Positions 16,567-22,524 of a stretch of 22,524 nucleotides of DNA are shown piece by piece. The notes beneath the pieces were generated by a model, which saw nothing but the letters and a program-made list of their open reading frames with translations, had not been told where the DNA came from and did no database searches. Origin of the DNA: CAYFKJ01 sp964401845 (lineage in GTDB: Bacteria; Pseudomonadota; Alphaproteobacteria; UBA2966); NCBI GenBank assembly GCA_964401845.1, contig CAYOAD010000044.1, positions 1-22,524 on the forward strand, written 5' to 3'. A program made the translations under genes and the position numbers. How positions within the stretch are numbered: position 1 is the stretch's first letter; the number at the start of each line of letters is the position of its first letter.

Positions 16567-17612
16567 TCCGCTTGTTCTACTCGCCGCCCGCCGTTCAGGG
16601 CACCGGCCGCTTGGGCCACGAGTTCCTCGATAATCTCGGCGCTCGATTGTTCGGATGTGACCATGCCAACACTCTGGCCGGCCATCAGGGAGCCGCCCTC
16701 GACATCGCCGTCGATCACCGCGCGGCGTAGGGCGCCGGCCCAGAAGTGCTCGATTTCCAGCTGGGCGTCCTGCTGTTCAACTTCACCGGCACGGTAGCGT
16801 TCGGCAACGCGGCGCTGGGTTTCCATAAACTCCCGCGTGCCTTCGTTGACCAGGGCGCGCACGGGGATAACGGGAAACTGCGGATCCAGTTGCACGGTCG
16901 GCACGGCGTCGCGGGCGTTGGCCCGGATGAAGGCCTGCTTGAATTTTTCATGCGCGATGGATTCATGGGCGCAGACGAAACGGGTGCCGAGCTGGCAGCC
17001 CGACGCGCCCATCTCTAGGTATACACCCATGGCCTCGCCGCGGCCGATGCCGCCGGCGACGAAAACCGGCACCTCGGTGATTTCGGGCAGGATCTCCTGT
17101 GCCAGAACGCTGGTGGCGACGGGTCCGATATGTCCACCGGCCTCGGCGCCTTCGATGACCAGCGCATCGACGCCGTTGCGGATCATCCGCTTGGCCAGGG
17201 CCAGGGCGGGCGAAAAGGCGATGACCTTGGCGCCACCGTCCTTGATGCGCTTGATATCGCCGCCCTTGGGCAGGCCGCCGGCCAGCACGACATGGCTGAC
17301 GTTCTGCGCCAGGCATACGTCGATCAGGGCTTCAAGGTCGGGATGCATGGTGATCAGATTGACGCCGAACGGTTTGTCGGTCATTTCCTGCGTCGCGGCG
17401 ATTTCGGCGTCGAGCAGGTCGGGCGTCATCGAGCCGCAGGCGATCACGCCGAAGCCGCCGGCGTTGGAAATGGCGCTGACGAGATGGCGCTCGGAGACCC
17501 AGCTCATGGCGCCGCACATGATGGCGTAGCGCGTCCCGAGCAATTCGCGCCCCCGGGCCCACAAGGCCTCCAGGCGCGCTTCTCCGTTGGAATGATCTTG
17601 GGCCGCGTTCAT
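16563..17612 (-). CDS. Nitronate monooxygenase-family flavoprotein
   Basis: A 349-residue FMN-dependent TIM-barrel protein of the NMO/2-nitropropane dioxygenase family. Members oxidise nitronates such as propionate-3-nitronate, and many relatives are unassigned. Recognised parts are VSAISNAGGFGVIA near the N-terminus, KPFGVNLI, the flavin-site GAEAGGHIGP and the phosphate-binding VFVAGGIGRGEAM...GASGCQLGTRF. The usual QGPM near the N-terminus is replaced by MCGAMSW, so the subclass and substrate are uncertain. The start is ATG at 17612, 4 nt after the lysC stop. The stop overlaps the ptsP ATG. It is therefore an integral member of a lysC-NMO-ptsP operon, which is unexpected for a detoxification enzyme. 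Confidence 0.88.
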   Translation of the reverse strand: MNAAQDHSNGEARLEALWARGRELLGTRYAIMCGAMSWVSERHLVSAISNAGGFGVIACGSMTPDLLDAEIAATQEMTDKPFGVNLITMHPDLEALIDVCLAQNVSHVVLAGGLPKGGDIKRIKDGGAKVIAFSPALALAKRMIRNGVDALVIEGAEAGGHIGPVATSVLAQEILPEITEVPVFVAGGIGRGEAMGVYLEMGASGCQLGTRFVCAHESIAHEKFKQAFIRANARDAVPTVQLDPQFPVIPVRALVNEGTREFMETQRRVAERYRAGEVEQQDAQLEIEHFWAGALRRAVIDGDVEGGSLMAGQSVGMVTSEQSSAEIIEELVAQAAGALNGGRRVEQAE

Positions 17613-17616
17613 GGCC

Positions 17617-18846
17617 TCAGGCCGCGTCGAGATCGTAGGCGGAATGGAGCGAACGCAGGGCCAGTTCGGTGTATTCCTCGGAGATCAGCACGCTGACCTT
17701 AATTTCGGAGGTCGATATCACGATGATGTTGATACCCTTGTCGGCCAGCGCCTTGAACATGCGCTGCGCCACGCCGGCGTGACTGCGCATGCCGACGCCG
17801 ATGACGGAAACCTTGACGACATCCTTGTCCGACAGAAGCTTTTCGTAGCCGACGCCGCTCTCGGTCCCGGCCGATTTCTCGATCACATCGACCGCCCGGT
17901 CCAAATCGGCTTCCGTTACCGTAAACGTCAGATTGGTGCGGGCGCCGTCTTCCGAAACGTCCTGAACGATCATGTCCACGTTGATGTTGTTGTCGGCGAG
18001 CGGGCCGAAAATACCGGCCGCGACGCCGGGACGGTCGTCGATGCCCATCAGGGTGATTTTCGCCTCGTCGCGCGAATAGGCGATGCCGCTTACGACCTCT
18101 TGTTCCACGATTTCTTCCTCATCGACAACCAGCGTTCCGGGTGCATTGGCGAAGCTCGACAGCACTTGCACGCGAACGCCGTGGTTCATGGCCATTTCGA
18201 CCGAGCGGGTCTGCAGGACCTTGGCGCCCTGCGAGGCCATTTCGAGCATTTCCTCGTAGGTAATCTTATCAAGCTTGCGGGCCTTCGCAACGATCCTGGG
18301 ATCGGCGGTGAACACGCCCTCGACATCGGTGTAGATATCGCAGCGGTCGGCCTGCAAAGCCGCCGCCAGCGCCACCGCGGAGGTGTCCGAACCGCCCCGG
18401 CCCAGCGTGGTCACCCGCTTTTGCGGGCTGACGCCCTGAAATCCCGGCACGACCGCAACTTCGGCGCGCTTCAGGCTAGATTCGACGTCGGTGGCCTCGA
18501 TTTGTTCGATGCGGGCCGAGCCGTGCACGTCGTTGGTATTGATCGGCAGTTGCCAGCCCAGCCAGGAGCGCGCCGGCGTGCCGAGTTCCTGCAAAGCCAT
18601 GGCCAGCAGGCCGGAGGTGATCTGTTCCCCGGCGGACACCACACTGTCGTATTCGCGCTCATCCGGCACGGCGGCCACCTCGCCCGACCAGCGGACCAGC
18701 TGGTCCGTGGTGCCGGCCATGGCGGACACCACGACGGCAACCTCGTTGCCGCCGTCGACCTCCGCCTTGACCCGGCGGGCGACTTCCTTGATGCGGTCGA
18801 TATCCGCCACCGAGGTGCCGCCGAATTTCATCACGAGCCGCGCCAT
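17617..18846 (-). CDS. lysC: Aspartate kinase
   Basis: A 409-residue enzyme for the first step of lysine, threonine, methionine and diaminopimelate synthesis, phosphorylating aspartate. The N-terminal kinase domain begins with the ATP-binding KFGGTSVADIDR (K7) and contains GRGGSDTSAVALAAAL. The C-terminal regulatory part has two ACT domains (from about 265, ITLMGIDDRPGVAAGIFGPL and VSVIGVGMRSHAGVAQ), which bind lysine or threonine for feedback control in this family. The frame is open far upstream, but the ATG at 18846 matches the family start and has AAGGA 8 nt upstream. It is the first gene of the long minus-strand block and diverges from ubiG across 183 bp. Confidence 0.97.
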   Translation of the reverse strand: MARLVMKFGGTSVADIDRIKEVARRVKAEVDGGNEVAVVVSAMAGTTDQLVRWSGEVAAVPDEREYDSVVSAGEQITSGLLAMALQELGTPARSWLGWQLPINTNDVHGSARIEQIEATDVESSLKRAEVAVVPGFQGVSPQKRVTTLGRGGSDTSAVALAAALQADRCDIYTDVEGVFTADPRIVAKARKLDKITYEEMLEMASQGAKVLQTRSVEMAMNHGVRVQVLSSFANAPGTLVVDEEEIVEQEVVSGIAYSRDEAKITLMGIDDRPGVAAGIFGPLADNNINVDMIVQDVSEDGARTNLTFTVTEADLDRAVDVIEKSAGTESGVGYEKLLSDKDVVKVSVIGVGMRSHAGVAQRMFKALADKGINIIVISTSEIKVSVLISEEYTELALRSLHSAYDLDAA

Positions 18847-18966
18847 GGCCCGAATCCTTTCATACCAGACGGCACCAGTGTCCGCCGGATTGATTGCCGG
18901 GAGGCTTTCGCGCGCCTCATTTCCGCGAAATATCCCTGCCGGTTGAATTGTAAATCGAGTGGATGC

Positions 18967-18998
18967 TTGAACCGAGCCCCGAATGGGGCGCATATATA
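18967..18998 (+). promoter_or_regulatory. Candidate ubiG promoter
   Basis: TTGAAC (18967-18972) lies 18 nt before CATATA (18991-18996) and 20 nt before TATATA (18993-18998). A perfect inverted repeat GCCCC-GAAT-GGGGC (18976-18989) sits in the spacer and could be an operator or hairpin. Spacing is long for sigma-70, so confidence is modest. Confidence 0.35.
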
Positions 18999-19021
18999 GT
19001 TCTTCGGCTGACAACGCGCAA
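18993..19021 (-). promoter_or_regulatory. Candidate lysC promoter sharing the TATATA box
   Basis: On the minus strand TTGCGC (19021-19016) is followed after exactly 17 nt by TATATA (18998-18993). This would give lysC a leader of about 140 nt. The -35 covers the ubiG 5' untranslated region, and the self-complementary TATATA is shared with the candidate ubiG promoter. No lysine riboswitch was recognised in the leader. Confidence 0.4.
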
Positions 19022-19029
19022 GGGAACCA

Positions 19030-19776
19030 ATGACATCGCAAACCCAAGCATCCTCCGTCGACGCCGGAGAAGTCAGGCGTTTCGGGGCACTGGCTTCGAA
19101 ATGGTGGGATGAGGACGGTGAGTTCGCCGCGCTGCACAAGCTCAATCCGGTGCGCATCCGCTATATCCGCGACCGCGCCGGCGAACGATTTGGTCTGAGC
19201 GGGGAGACTTTCGCGCCGTTCAAGGGCCTGCGCGTTCTGGATATCGGTTGCGGCGGCGGCATCCTGGCGGAACCCATGGCGCGGCTGGGCGCCGGGGTCA
19301 CCGGCATCGATGCGGGCGACGCCGGGATTAAGGCGGCGAAAAGCCACGCCGCCGAAGTCGGTTTGACCGTCGACTACCGCCATACGACGGCGGAAGCTCT
19401 GGCAGATTCCGGTGAAACCTTTGACATCGTGCTGGCGATGGAGGTGATCGAACATGTCGGAGACCTGGACGGTTTTCTGGCGGCGGCGGCGGCCCTGGTC
19501 GCGCCCGGCGGCCTGTTTTTCGGCGCCACGCTCAACCGAACGCCCAAGGCTTTCGCCCTGGCGATCGTCGGGGCCGAGTACCTGCTGCGTTGGGTGCCGC
19601 GCGGCACGCATGACTGGCGGCGTTTCGTCAAACCCTCGGAACTGGCGCGGGGTTTGAGAAAAGGCGGGCTCGGCCTGGAGGACGTGACGGGCGTCTCGCT
19701 CGACCTGGCCAGCGGCGACTGGCGGCCCAGCGGCGACGCCGGCGTCAATTACATGCTGTGTGCCACCAAGGCATAG
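19030..19776 (+). CDS. ubiG: Ubiquinone biosynthesis O-methyltransferase UbiG
   Basis: A 248-residue SAM-dependent methyltransferase that performs both O-methylations in ubiquinone synthesis at the inner membrane. The N-terminal ALASKWWDEDGEFAALHKLN is diagnostic of UbiG. The SAM loop is VLDIGCGGGILAEPMA (from about 69, D71), followed by GIDAGDAGI and the AMEVIEHVGD motif. The later GTHDWRRFVKPSEL and GVNYMLCATK segments are also UbiG-like. Length is normal. The ATG at 19030 has AAGGGAA just upstream. It is transcribed divergently from lysC, a known alphaproteobacterial arrangement. A weak hairpin (CTGCG-gtt-CGCAG, 19788-19800) follows the gene without a T run. Confidence 0.96.
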   Translation: MTSQTQASSVDAGEVRRFGALASKWWDEDGEFAALHKLNPVRIRYIRDRAGERFGLSGETFAPFKGLRVLDIGCGGGILAEPMARLGAGVTGIDAGDAGIKAAKSHAAEVGLTVDYRHTTAEALADSGETFDIVLAMEVIEHVGDLDGFLAAAAALVAPGGLFFGATLNRTPKAFALAIVGAEYLLRWVPRGTHDWRRFVKPSELARGLRKGGLGLEDVTGVSLDLASGDWRPSGDAGVNYMLCATKA

Positions 19777-19833
19777 CCCTCCCGACCCTGCGGTTCGCAG
19801 TATCGTGATTTGCCTGAGGTCGACGGAAGCGAT

Positions 19834-19866
19834 ATGCATAGAAGGTGGCAAGTTGTCTTCACATGA
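19834..19866 (+). CDS. Possible 10-codon leader ORF coupled to the next gene
   Basis: ATG at 19834 is preceded by GGAAG (19825-19829) at good spacing and encodes MHRRWQVVFT. Its TGA (19864-19866) overlaps the ATG of the secreted-protein gene (19863) as ATGA. That ATG has no ribosome-binding site of its own at normal distance, so reinitiation from the short ORF would explain its translation. Chance cannot be excluded. Confidence 0.35.
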   Translation: MHRRWQVVFT

Positions 19867-20432
19867 CGGCGATTCTAACGGGTCTCGCGTCAAAGGCTGC
19901 ATTGGGCCTTGCGTGTTTATACCTGCTCGCCGCCGCTCCTCTCCAATCCGCCGGCGCTTCCGCCCTCGACGAGGGATTGCCGACCAGCGTCTGCAGCGGT
20001 GAGTTCTGCGGACCGCCGCAGCGCGAAATCTGGGGCCGCTTCCAAAATGCGATGGGATTGGACAAGGACCGGATTCCGGGGATCTATTCCGGCACTTGTT
20101 ATTACAGCAGCCCCTTGGTCGAACCGGACGCGCCGCAGTATGCCGGCATTTACATCAGCCGGTCGGGCGGCCGCGTACACTTTGACGGCCGCTTCAGCTT
20201 TCACAAGAAGCACAATCCCTACGCTCGCCTCAGTGTGACGGCCGCGGCCGTCCGCTTTCCCCAAAAGCACGCGCTGACTTTGTTCCAGGGGCACGCTTAT
20301 GCCGACGCCTCCGATTCCTATATTCCCCTGCGATATTGGATGCGCCAGGACCGGAACTCGGACGCCCTGTTGCTGGTCGGCTACTTCGGCTATCGCCAGA
20401 CATTTCTCTGCGCACTCGCGAGACATCCGTAG
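19863..20432 (+). CDS. Secreted protein of unknown family, four cysteines
   Basis: I do not recognise this 189-residue protein. Residues 1-34 look like a Sec signal peptide: a hydrophobic core ALGLACLYLLAAAPL and a small-residue cut site near GASA (31-34). The mature part has four cysteines (C44, C49, C79, C183), which could form two disulfides in the periplasm. It is rich in aromatics and glycine (GIYSGTCYYS, GIYISRSGGRVHFDGRF, LVGYFGYRQTF), suggesting a small beta-rich fold. No catalytic motif is evident. A GTG at 19845 would add six residues in the same frame. I prefer the ATG at 19863 because of the coupled leader ORF and a cleaner signal peptide. It lies between ubiG and the chemoreceptor, co-directional with both, with no clear functional tie. 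Confidence 0.7.
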   Translation: MTAILTGLASKAALGLACLYLLAAAPLQSAGASALDEGLPTSVCSGEFCGPPQREIWGRFQNAMGLDKDRIPGIYSGTCYYSSPLVEPDAPQYAGIYISRSGGRVHFDGRFSFHKKHNPYARLSVTAAAVRFPQKHALTLFQGHAYADASDSYIPLRYWMRQDRNSDALLLVGYFGYRQTFLCALARHP

Positions 20433-20460
20433 CGTCCCATCGGTTCGTCAACCGCAACAC

Positions 20461-20540
20461 TCTGAAATTAAAGCTATTTTTCGTCATCTCGAAGATGCCG
20501 CGGTAGTTGGCGTTGATATATATCAATCTGAAATTGAAAC
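20461..20540 (+). repeat. Direct repeat flanking the FNR-type box
   Basis: TCTGAAATTAAAGC (20461-20474) and TCTGAAATTGAAAC (20527-20540) agree at 12 of 14 positions. The second copy abuts the FNR-type palindrome directly. It could be a site for a second regulator, but no known consensus was recognised. Confidence 0.4.
20513..20526 (+). promoter_or_regulatory. Perfect FNR/Anr/FixK-type operator
   Basis: TTGATATATATCAA is a perfect 14-bp palindrome and fits the FNR-family consensus TTGAT-N4-ATCAA at every fixed position. A -10-like TACATT at 20549-20554 predicts a transcription start near 20561. The box centre (20519.5) is then at -41.5, the standard class II activation position for FNR/CRP-family proteins. 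It would drive the downstream chemoreceptor with a leader of about 155 nt. Confidence 0.7.
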
Positions 20541-20715
20541 ACTCGCGTTACATTCGAAATTGTCAGGAAACAAATTTTAGGAATAAAGACACATCCAAGT
20601 TACGCCCGGGTGATCTCATTGCATCAAGTTGAGCTGCGGTTATTGGATGCATTGGAATGTAGAGCCGCGCCTTCAGTTACATGCTGATTTGACAACCCCG
20701 AGGGGAGTAACCGAG

Positions 20716-22524
20716 ATGAATATCAGTTTACGAATTTCACACAAGCTGCCGGCGTTCATCGTCGGTGCCGCCCTTTTGAGCGGCGTGGCCGTGGGTATCG
20801 GCAACTACACAATTGCCCAGCAGGAAATTCACAACGAAACCGAACAAAAGCTCACAGGCATCGTTGAGAGCCGTAAATCCGCGTTGGACAACTATCTCAG
20901 TTCCATCGACCAGGACATGCGCATCATGGTCGTCAACGACCTGGTGCAGCAGTCCCTGGCCGCCTTCGCCGGCGCATACCGCGAATTCGGCAAGGACGTG
21001 ACGACCAAGCTGCAGGATCTCTACATCAAGAACAACCCCCACCCCACCGGCGAAAAACACAAGCTGTCGGCGGCCAGCGACGATTCGCAATACACCATGC
21101 AGCACGGCCTGGTGCACGAGAAGTTCCGCACCATGCTGGAGCAGCGTGACTACTACGACATTTTCCTGATCGATATGCAGGGCAACGTCGTCTACACCGT
21201 GTTCAAGGAACTGGACTACGCGACCAACCTCAACACCGGCAAGTGGAAAGACAGCGATCTCGGCAACGTTTTCCGGGGTGCGGTCAAAGAGGGCAAGTCA
21301 GGCAAGCTGACCTTTACGGATTTCCGGCCCTATGCGCCGAGCTTCGGCGCCGCCGCCAGCTTCATCGCCTCGCCGGTGTTCGGCGACGATGGCGTGGCGC
21401 TGGGCGTCCTGGCCTTCCAGATGCCGATCGGGCGCATCAACGCCATCATGCAGCAGCGTGCCGGCTTAGGCGAAAGCGGCGAGAGCTATATCGTCGGCAC
21501 CGACTTCCTGATGCGCAGCGATTCCCGCTTCTCCGAGGAATCGACCATCCTGAAGACCAAGGTCGAAGGCCCGACCACCAAGGCCGGTTTGGCCGGAAAA
21601 GATGGCGTGGCGGAAGTCCTCGACTATCGCGGCGTCAAGGTCATGTCGGCGCACGTGCCCTACGAATTCCATGGCACGCAGTGGGCGATCATGACGGAGA
21701 TCGATTCGGCCGAGGCTTTCGCCGGCATTGACACCATCCGCAACATGTCCCTGATCATCGGCGCCATCGTCGTCCTGGTTGTCGGCGTCATCGGCTTCTT
21801 CCTGGCCCGCACAATTTCAACGCCGATCGTCAAGTTGACCGGCGTGATGGAAGCCTTGGCGGGTGGCAACAACGAAGTCGACGTTCCCTATCAGGACAAA
21901 TCCGACGAGCTCGGCGACATGGGCAAAGCCGTCCAGGTCTTCAAGGACAACGCCATCGAGAAGATCCGGCTGGAGGAAGACGAGAAGAAAGCGGCCGAAG
22001 AGCGCCGCCAGCGCGAGGAAGCCGACCGCCAGCGCGAGACGGAAGAGAACGCCGAACGCCTGGCCCGTCAGGAACGCATGGACGGTCTGACCTCCGGCTT
22101 CGGGGACACGGTGGAGGAAATCCTCGGCGTCGTGGCCGCGAGCTCCACGGAAATGGAATCCTCCGCACAATCGATGTCCGAAATCGCCAAGCAGACCCAG
22201 GACGAAAGTGTCACGGTGGCCTCCGCCGCCGAGCAGGCGACCGCCAGCGTTCAGACGGTGGCTAGTGCGGCCGAGGAACTGTCGTCCTCGATCAGCGAAA
22301 TCAGCCGCCAGGTCTCTCATTCGGCGGAGATTTCCGGCAAGGCCGTGGCCGCTGCGGAAGGCACCAACCAGACCATCCGCGATCTGGCCGAAGGTGCCCA
22401 GAAGATCGGCGAGGTTGTCGACCTCATTAACGACATCGCCAATCAGACCAACCTGCTGGCGCTGAACGCCACGATCGAAGCGGCCCGCGCCGGCGACGCC
22501 GGCAAGGGCTTCGCGGTCGTGGCC
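20716..22524 (+). CDS. Methyl-accepting chemotaxis protein, Cache-HAMP-MCP (3' truncated)
   Basis: The first 603 residues of a transmembrane chemoreceptor that runs off the window. TM1 is at about 11-33. A large periplasmic sensor (about 34-343) follows, resembling a double Cache domain (YYDIFLIDMQGNVVYTVFKE, SFIASPVFGDDGVALGVLAF). TM2 is 344-364 (SLIIGAIVVLVVGVIGFFLA) and HAMP about 365-413. A highly charged coiled-coil linker of about 45 residues rich in E, R and K comes next. The cytoplasmic signalling hairpin ends just after the conserved tip (NQTNLLALNATIEAARAG), so the returning helix is missing only because the window ends. The ATG at 20716 has GGGGAG 8 nt upstream. The ligand is unknown. 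The FNR-type operator upstream suggests induction at low oxygen and a role in energy or electron-acceptor taxis, which is inference. Confidence 0.93.
   Translation, partial: MNISLRISHKLPAFIVGAALLSGVAVGIGNYTIAQQEIHNETEQKLTGIVESRKSALDNYLSSIDQDMRIMVVNDLVQQSLAAFAGAYREFGKDVTTKLQDLYIKNNPHPTGEKHKLSAASDDSQYTMQHGLVHEKFRTMLEQRDYYDIFLIDMQGNVVYTVFKELDYATNLNTGKWKDSDLGNVFRGAVKEGKSGKLTFTDFRPYAPSFGAAASFIASPVFGDDGVALGVLAFQMPIGRINAIMQQRAGLGESGESYIVGTDFLMRSDSRFSEESTILKTKVEGPTTKAGLAGKDGVAEVLDYRGVKVMSAHVPYEFHGTQWAIMTEIDSAEAFAGIDTIRNMSLIIGAIVVLVVGVIGFFLARTISTPIVKLTGVMEALAGGNNEVDVPYQDKSDELGDMGKAVQVFKDNAIEKIRLEEDEKKAAEERRQREEADRQRETEENAERLARQERMDGLTSGFGDTVEEILGVVAASSTEMESSAQSMSEIAKQTQDESVTVASAAEQATASVQTVASAAEELSSSISEISRQVSHSAEISGKAVAAAEGTNQTIRDLAEGAQKIGEVVDLINDIANQTNLLALNATIEAARAGDAGKGFAVVA

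Larger units (their letters stand above)
20433..20715 (+). other. Regulatory intergenic region upstream of the chemoreceptor
   Basis: This 283-bp region is visibly A+T-richer than the flanking genes in its first half and holds no gene that I can support. It carries a perfect FNR-type box (20513-20526), a -10-like TACATT (20549-20554) and two near-copies of a 14-mer. A TTGACA at 20689-20694 is too close to the start codon to be a -35. The chemoreceptor ribosome-binding site GGGGAG is at 20702-20707. Confidence 0.6.

Noticed and set aside
15178..16797. 539-codon plus-strand open frame opposite ptsP
   Set aside because: It is rich in Q, H, R and G, as expected of an antisense shadow, crosses the ptsP/nitronate monooxygenase junction and has no recognisable motif.
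18831..18917. Short upstream ORF in the lysC leader starting MRRAKASRQSIRR and overlapping the lysC start out of frame
   Set aside because: It has no lysine- or threonine-rich attenuator signature, no terminator/antiterminator pair was seen, and its stop lies inside lysC. It is probably chance.
18847..19902. Long minus-strand open frame extending upstream of lysC
   Set aside because: It overlaps the clear ubiG gene on the other strand, contains no recognisable domain, and the aspartate kinase family start with a ribosome-binding site is at 18846.
20689..20694. Perfect TTGACA as a -35 for the chemoreceptor
   Set aside because: A -10 at 16-18 bp would fall on or past the ATG at 20716, which is incompatible with the clear ribosome-binding site at 20702-20707.

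Overview
This is a GC-rich bacterial chromosome segment that reads as Alphaproteobacteria, probably Rhodospirillales-like. This is inferred from gene content and order (lysC/ptsP, rodZ-ispG-hisS, prfA-prmC, a DUF4167 protein, clpB), a degenerate GTCA...TGAC palindromic element of the kind common in alphaproteobacterial intergenic DNA, and a receptor of the Cache-HAMP-MCP type. A 100-N run inside one gene shows that the sequence comes from a draft scaffold, possibly a metagenome assembly. No rRNA, tRNA, CRISPR array, transposase or phage gene was seen.

Layout. 1-51 is the probable tail of an upstream gene. 338-3703 (+) holds a membrane-anchored LysM-like/M23 murein endopeptidase followed 9 bp later by an acyl-CoA synthetase. 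3730-3823 is a palindromic repeat between convergent genes. 3838-18846 (-) is a long co-directional housekeeping block. In transcription order it runs lysC, a nitronate monooxygenase, ptsP, rodZ, ispG, hisS, prfA, prmC, a DUF4167 gene, clpB and a BON-domain gene. ubiG diverges from lysC at 19030 (+). It is followed by an unrecognised secreted protein (19863-20432) and a chemoreceptor that runs off the window end (20716-22524).

How the genes fit together. The minus-strand block combines aspartate-family amino acid synthesis (lysC), nitrogen-PTS signalling (ptsP), cell shape (rodZ), isoprenoid synthesis (ispG), translation (hisS, prfA, prmC) and protein quality control (clpB). Very short spacings and 4-nt overlaps (nitronate monooxygenase/ptsP, prfA/prmC) imply translational coupling. 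Four consecutive genes (hisS, prfA, prmC, DUF4167) use non-ATG starts. The plus-strand ends of the window concern the envelope and sensing: a murein hydrolase on the left and a Cache-type receptor on the right. The receptor is preceded by a perfect FNR/Anr/FixK box whose spacing fits a class II oxygen-regulated promoter.

Most of the window is ordinary conserved chromosome, and I found no clearly new multi-gene system. The items most worth a second look are the FNR-type promoter of the chemoreceptor, the scaffold gap in rodZ that appears to be a false gap over an exact 55-bp contig overlap, the run of non-ATG starts, the nitronate monooxygenase coupled to ptsP, and the unrecognised four-cysteine secreted protein with a coupled 10-codon leader.
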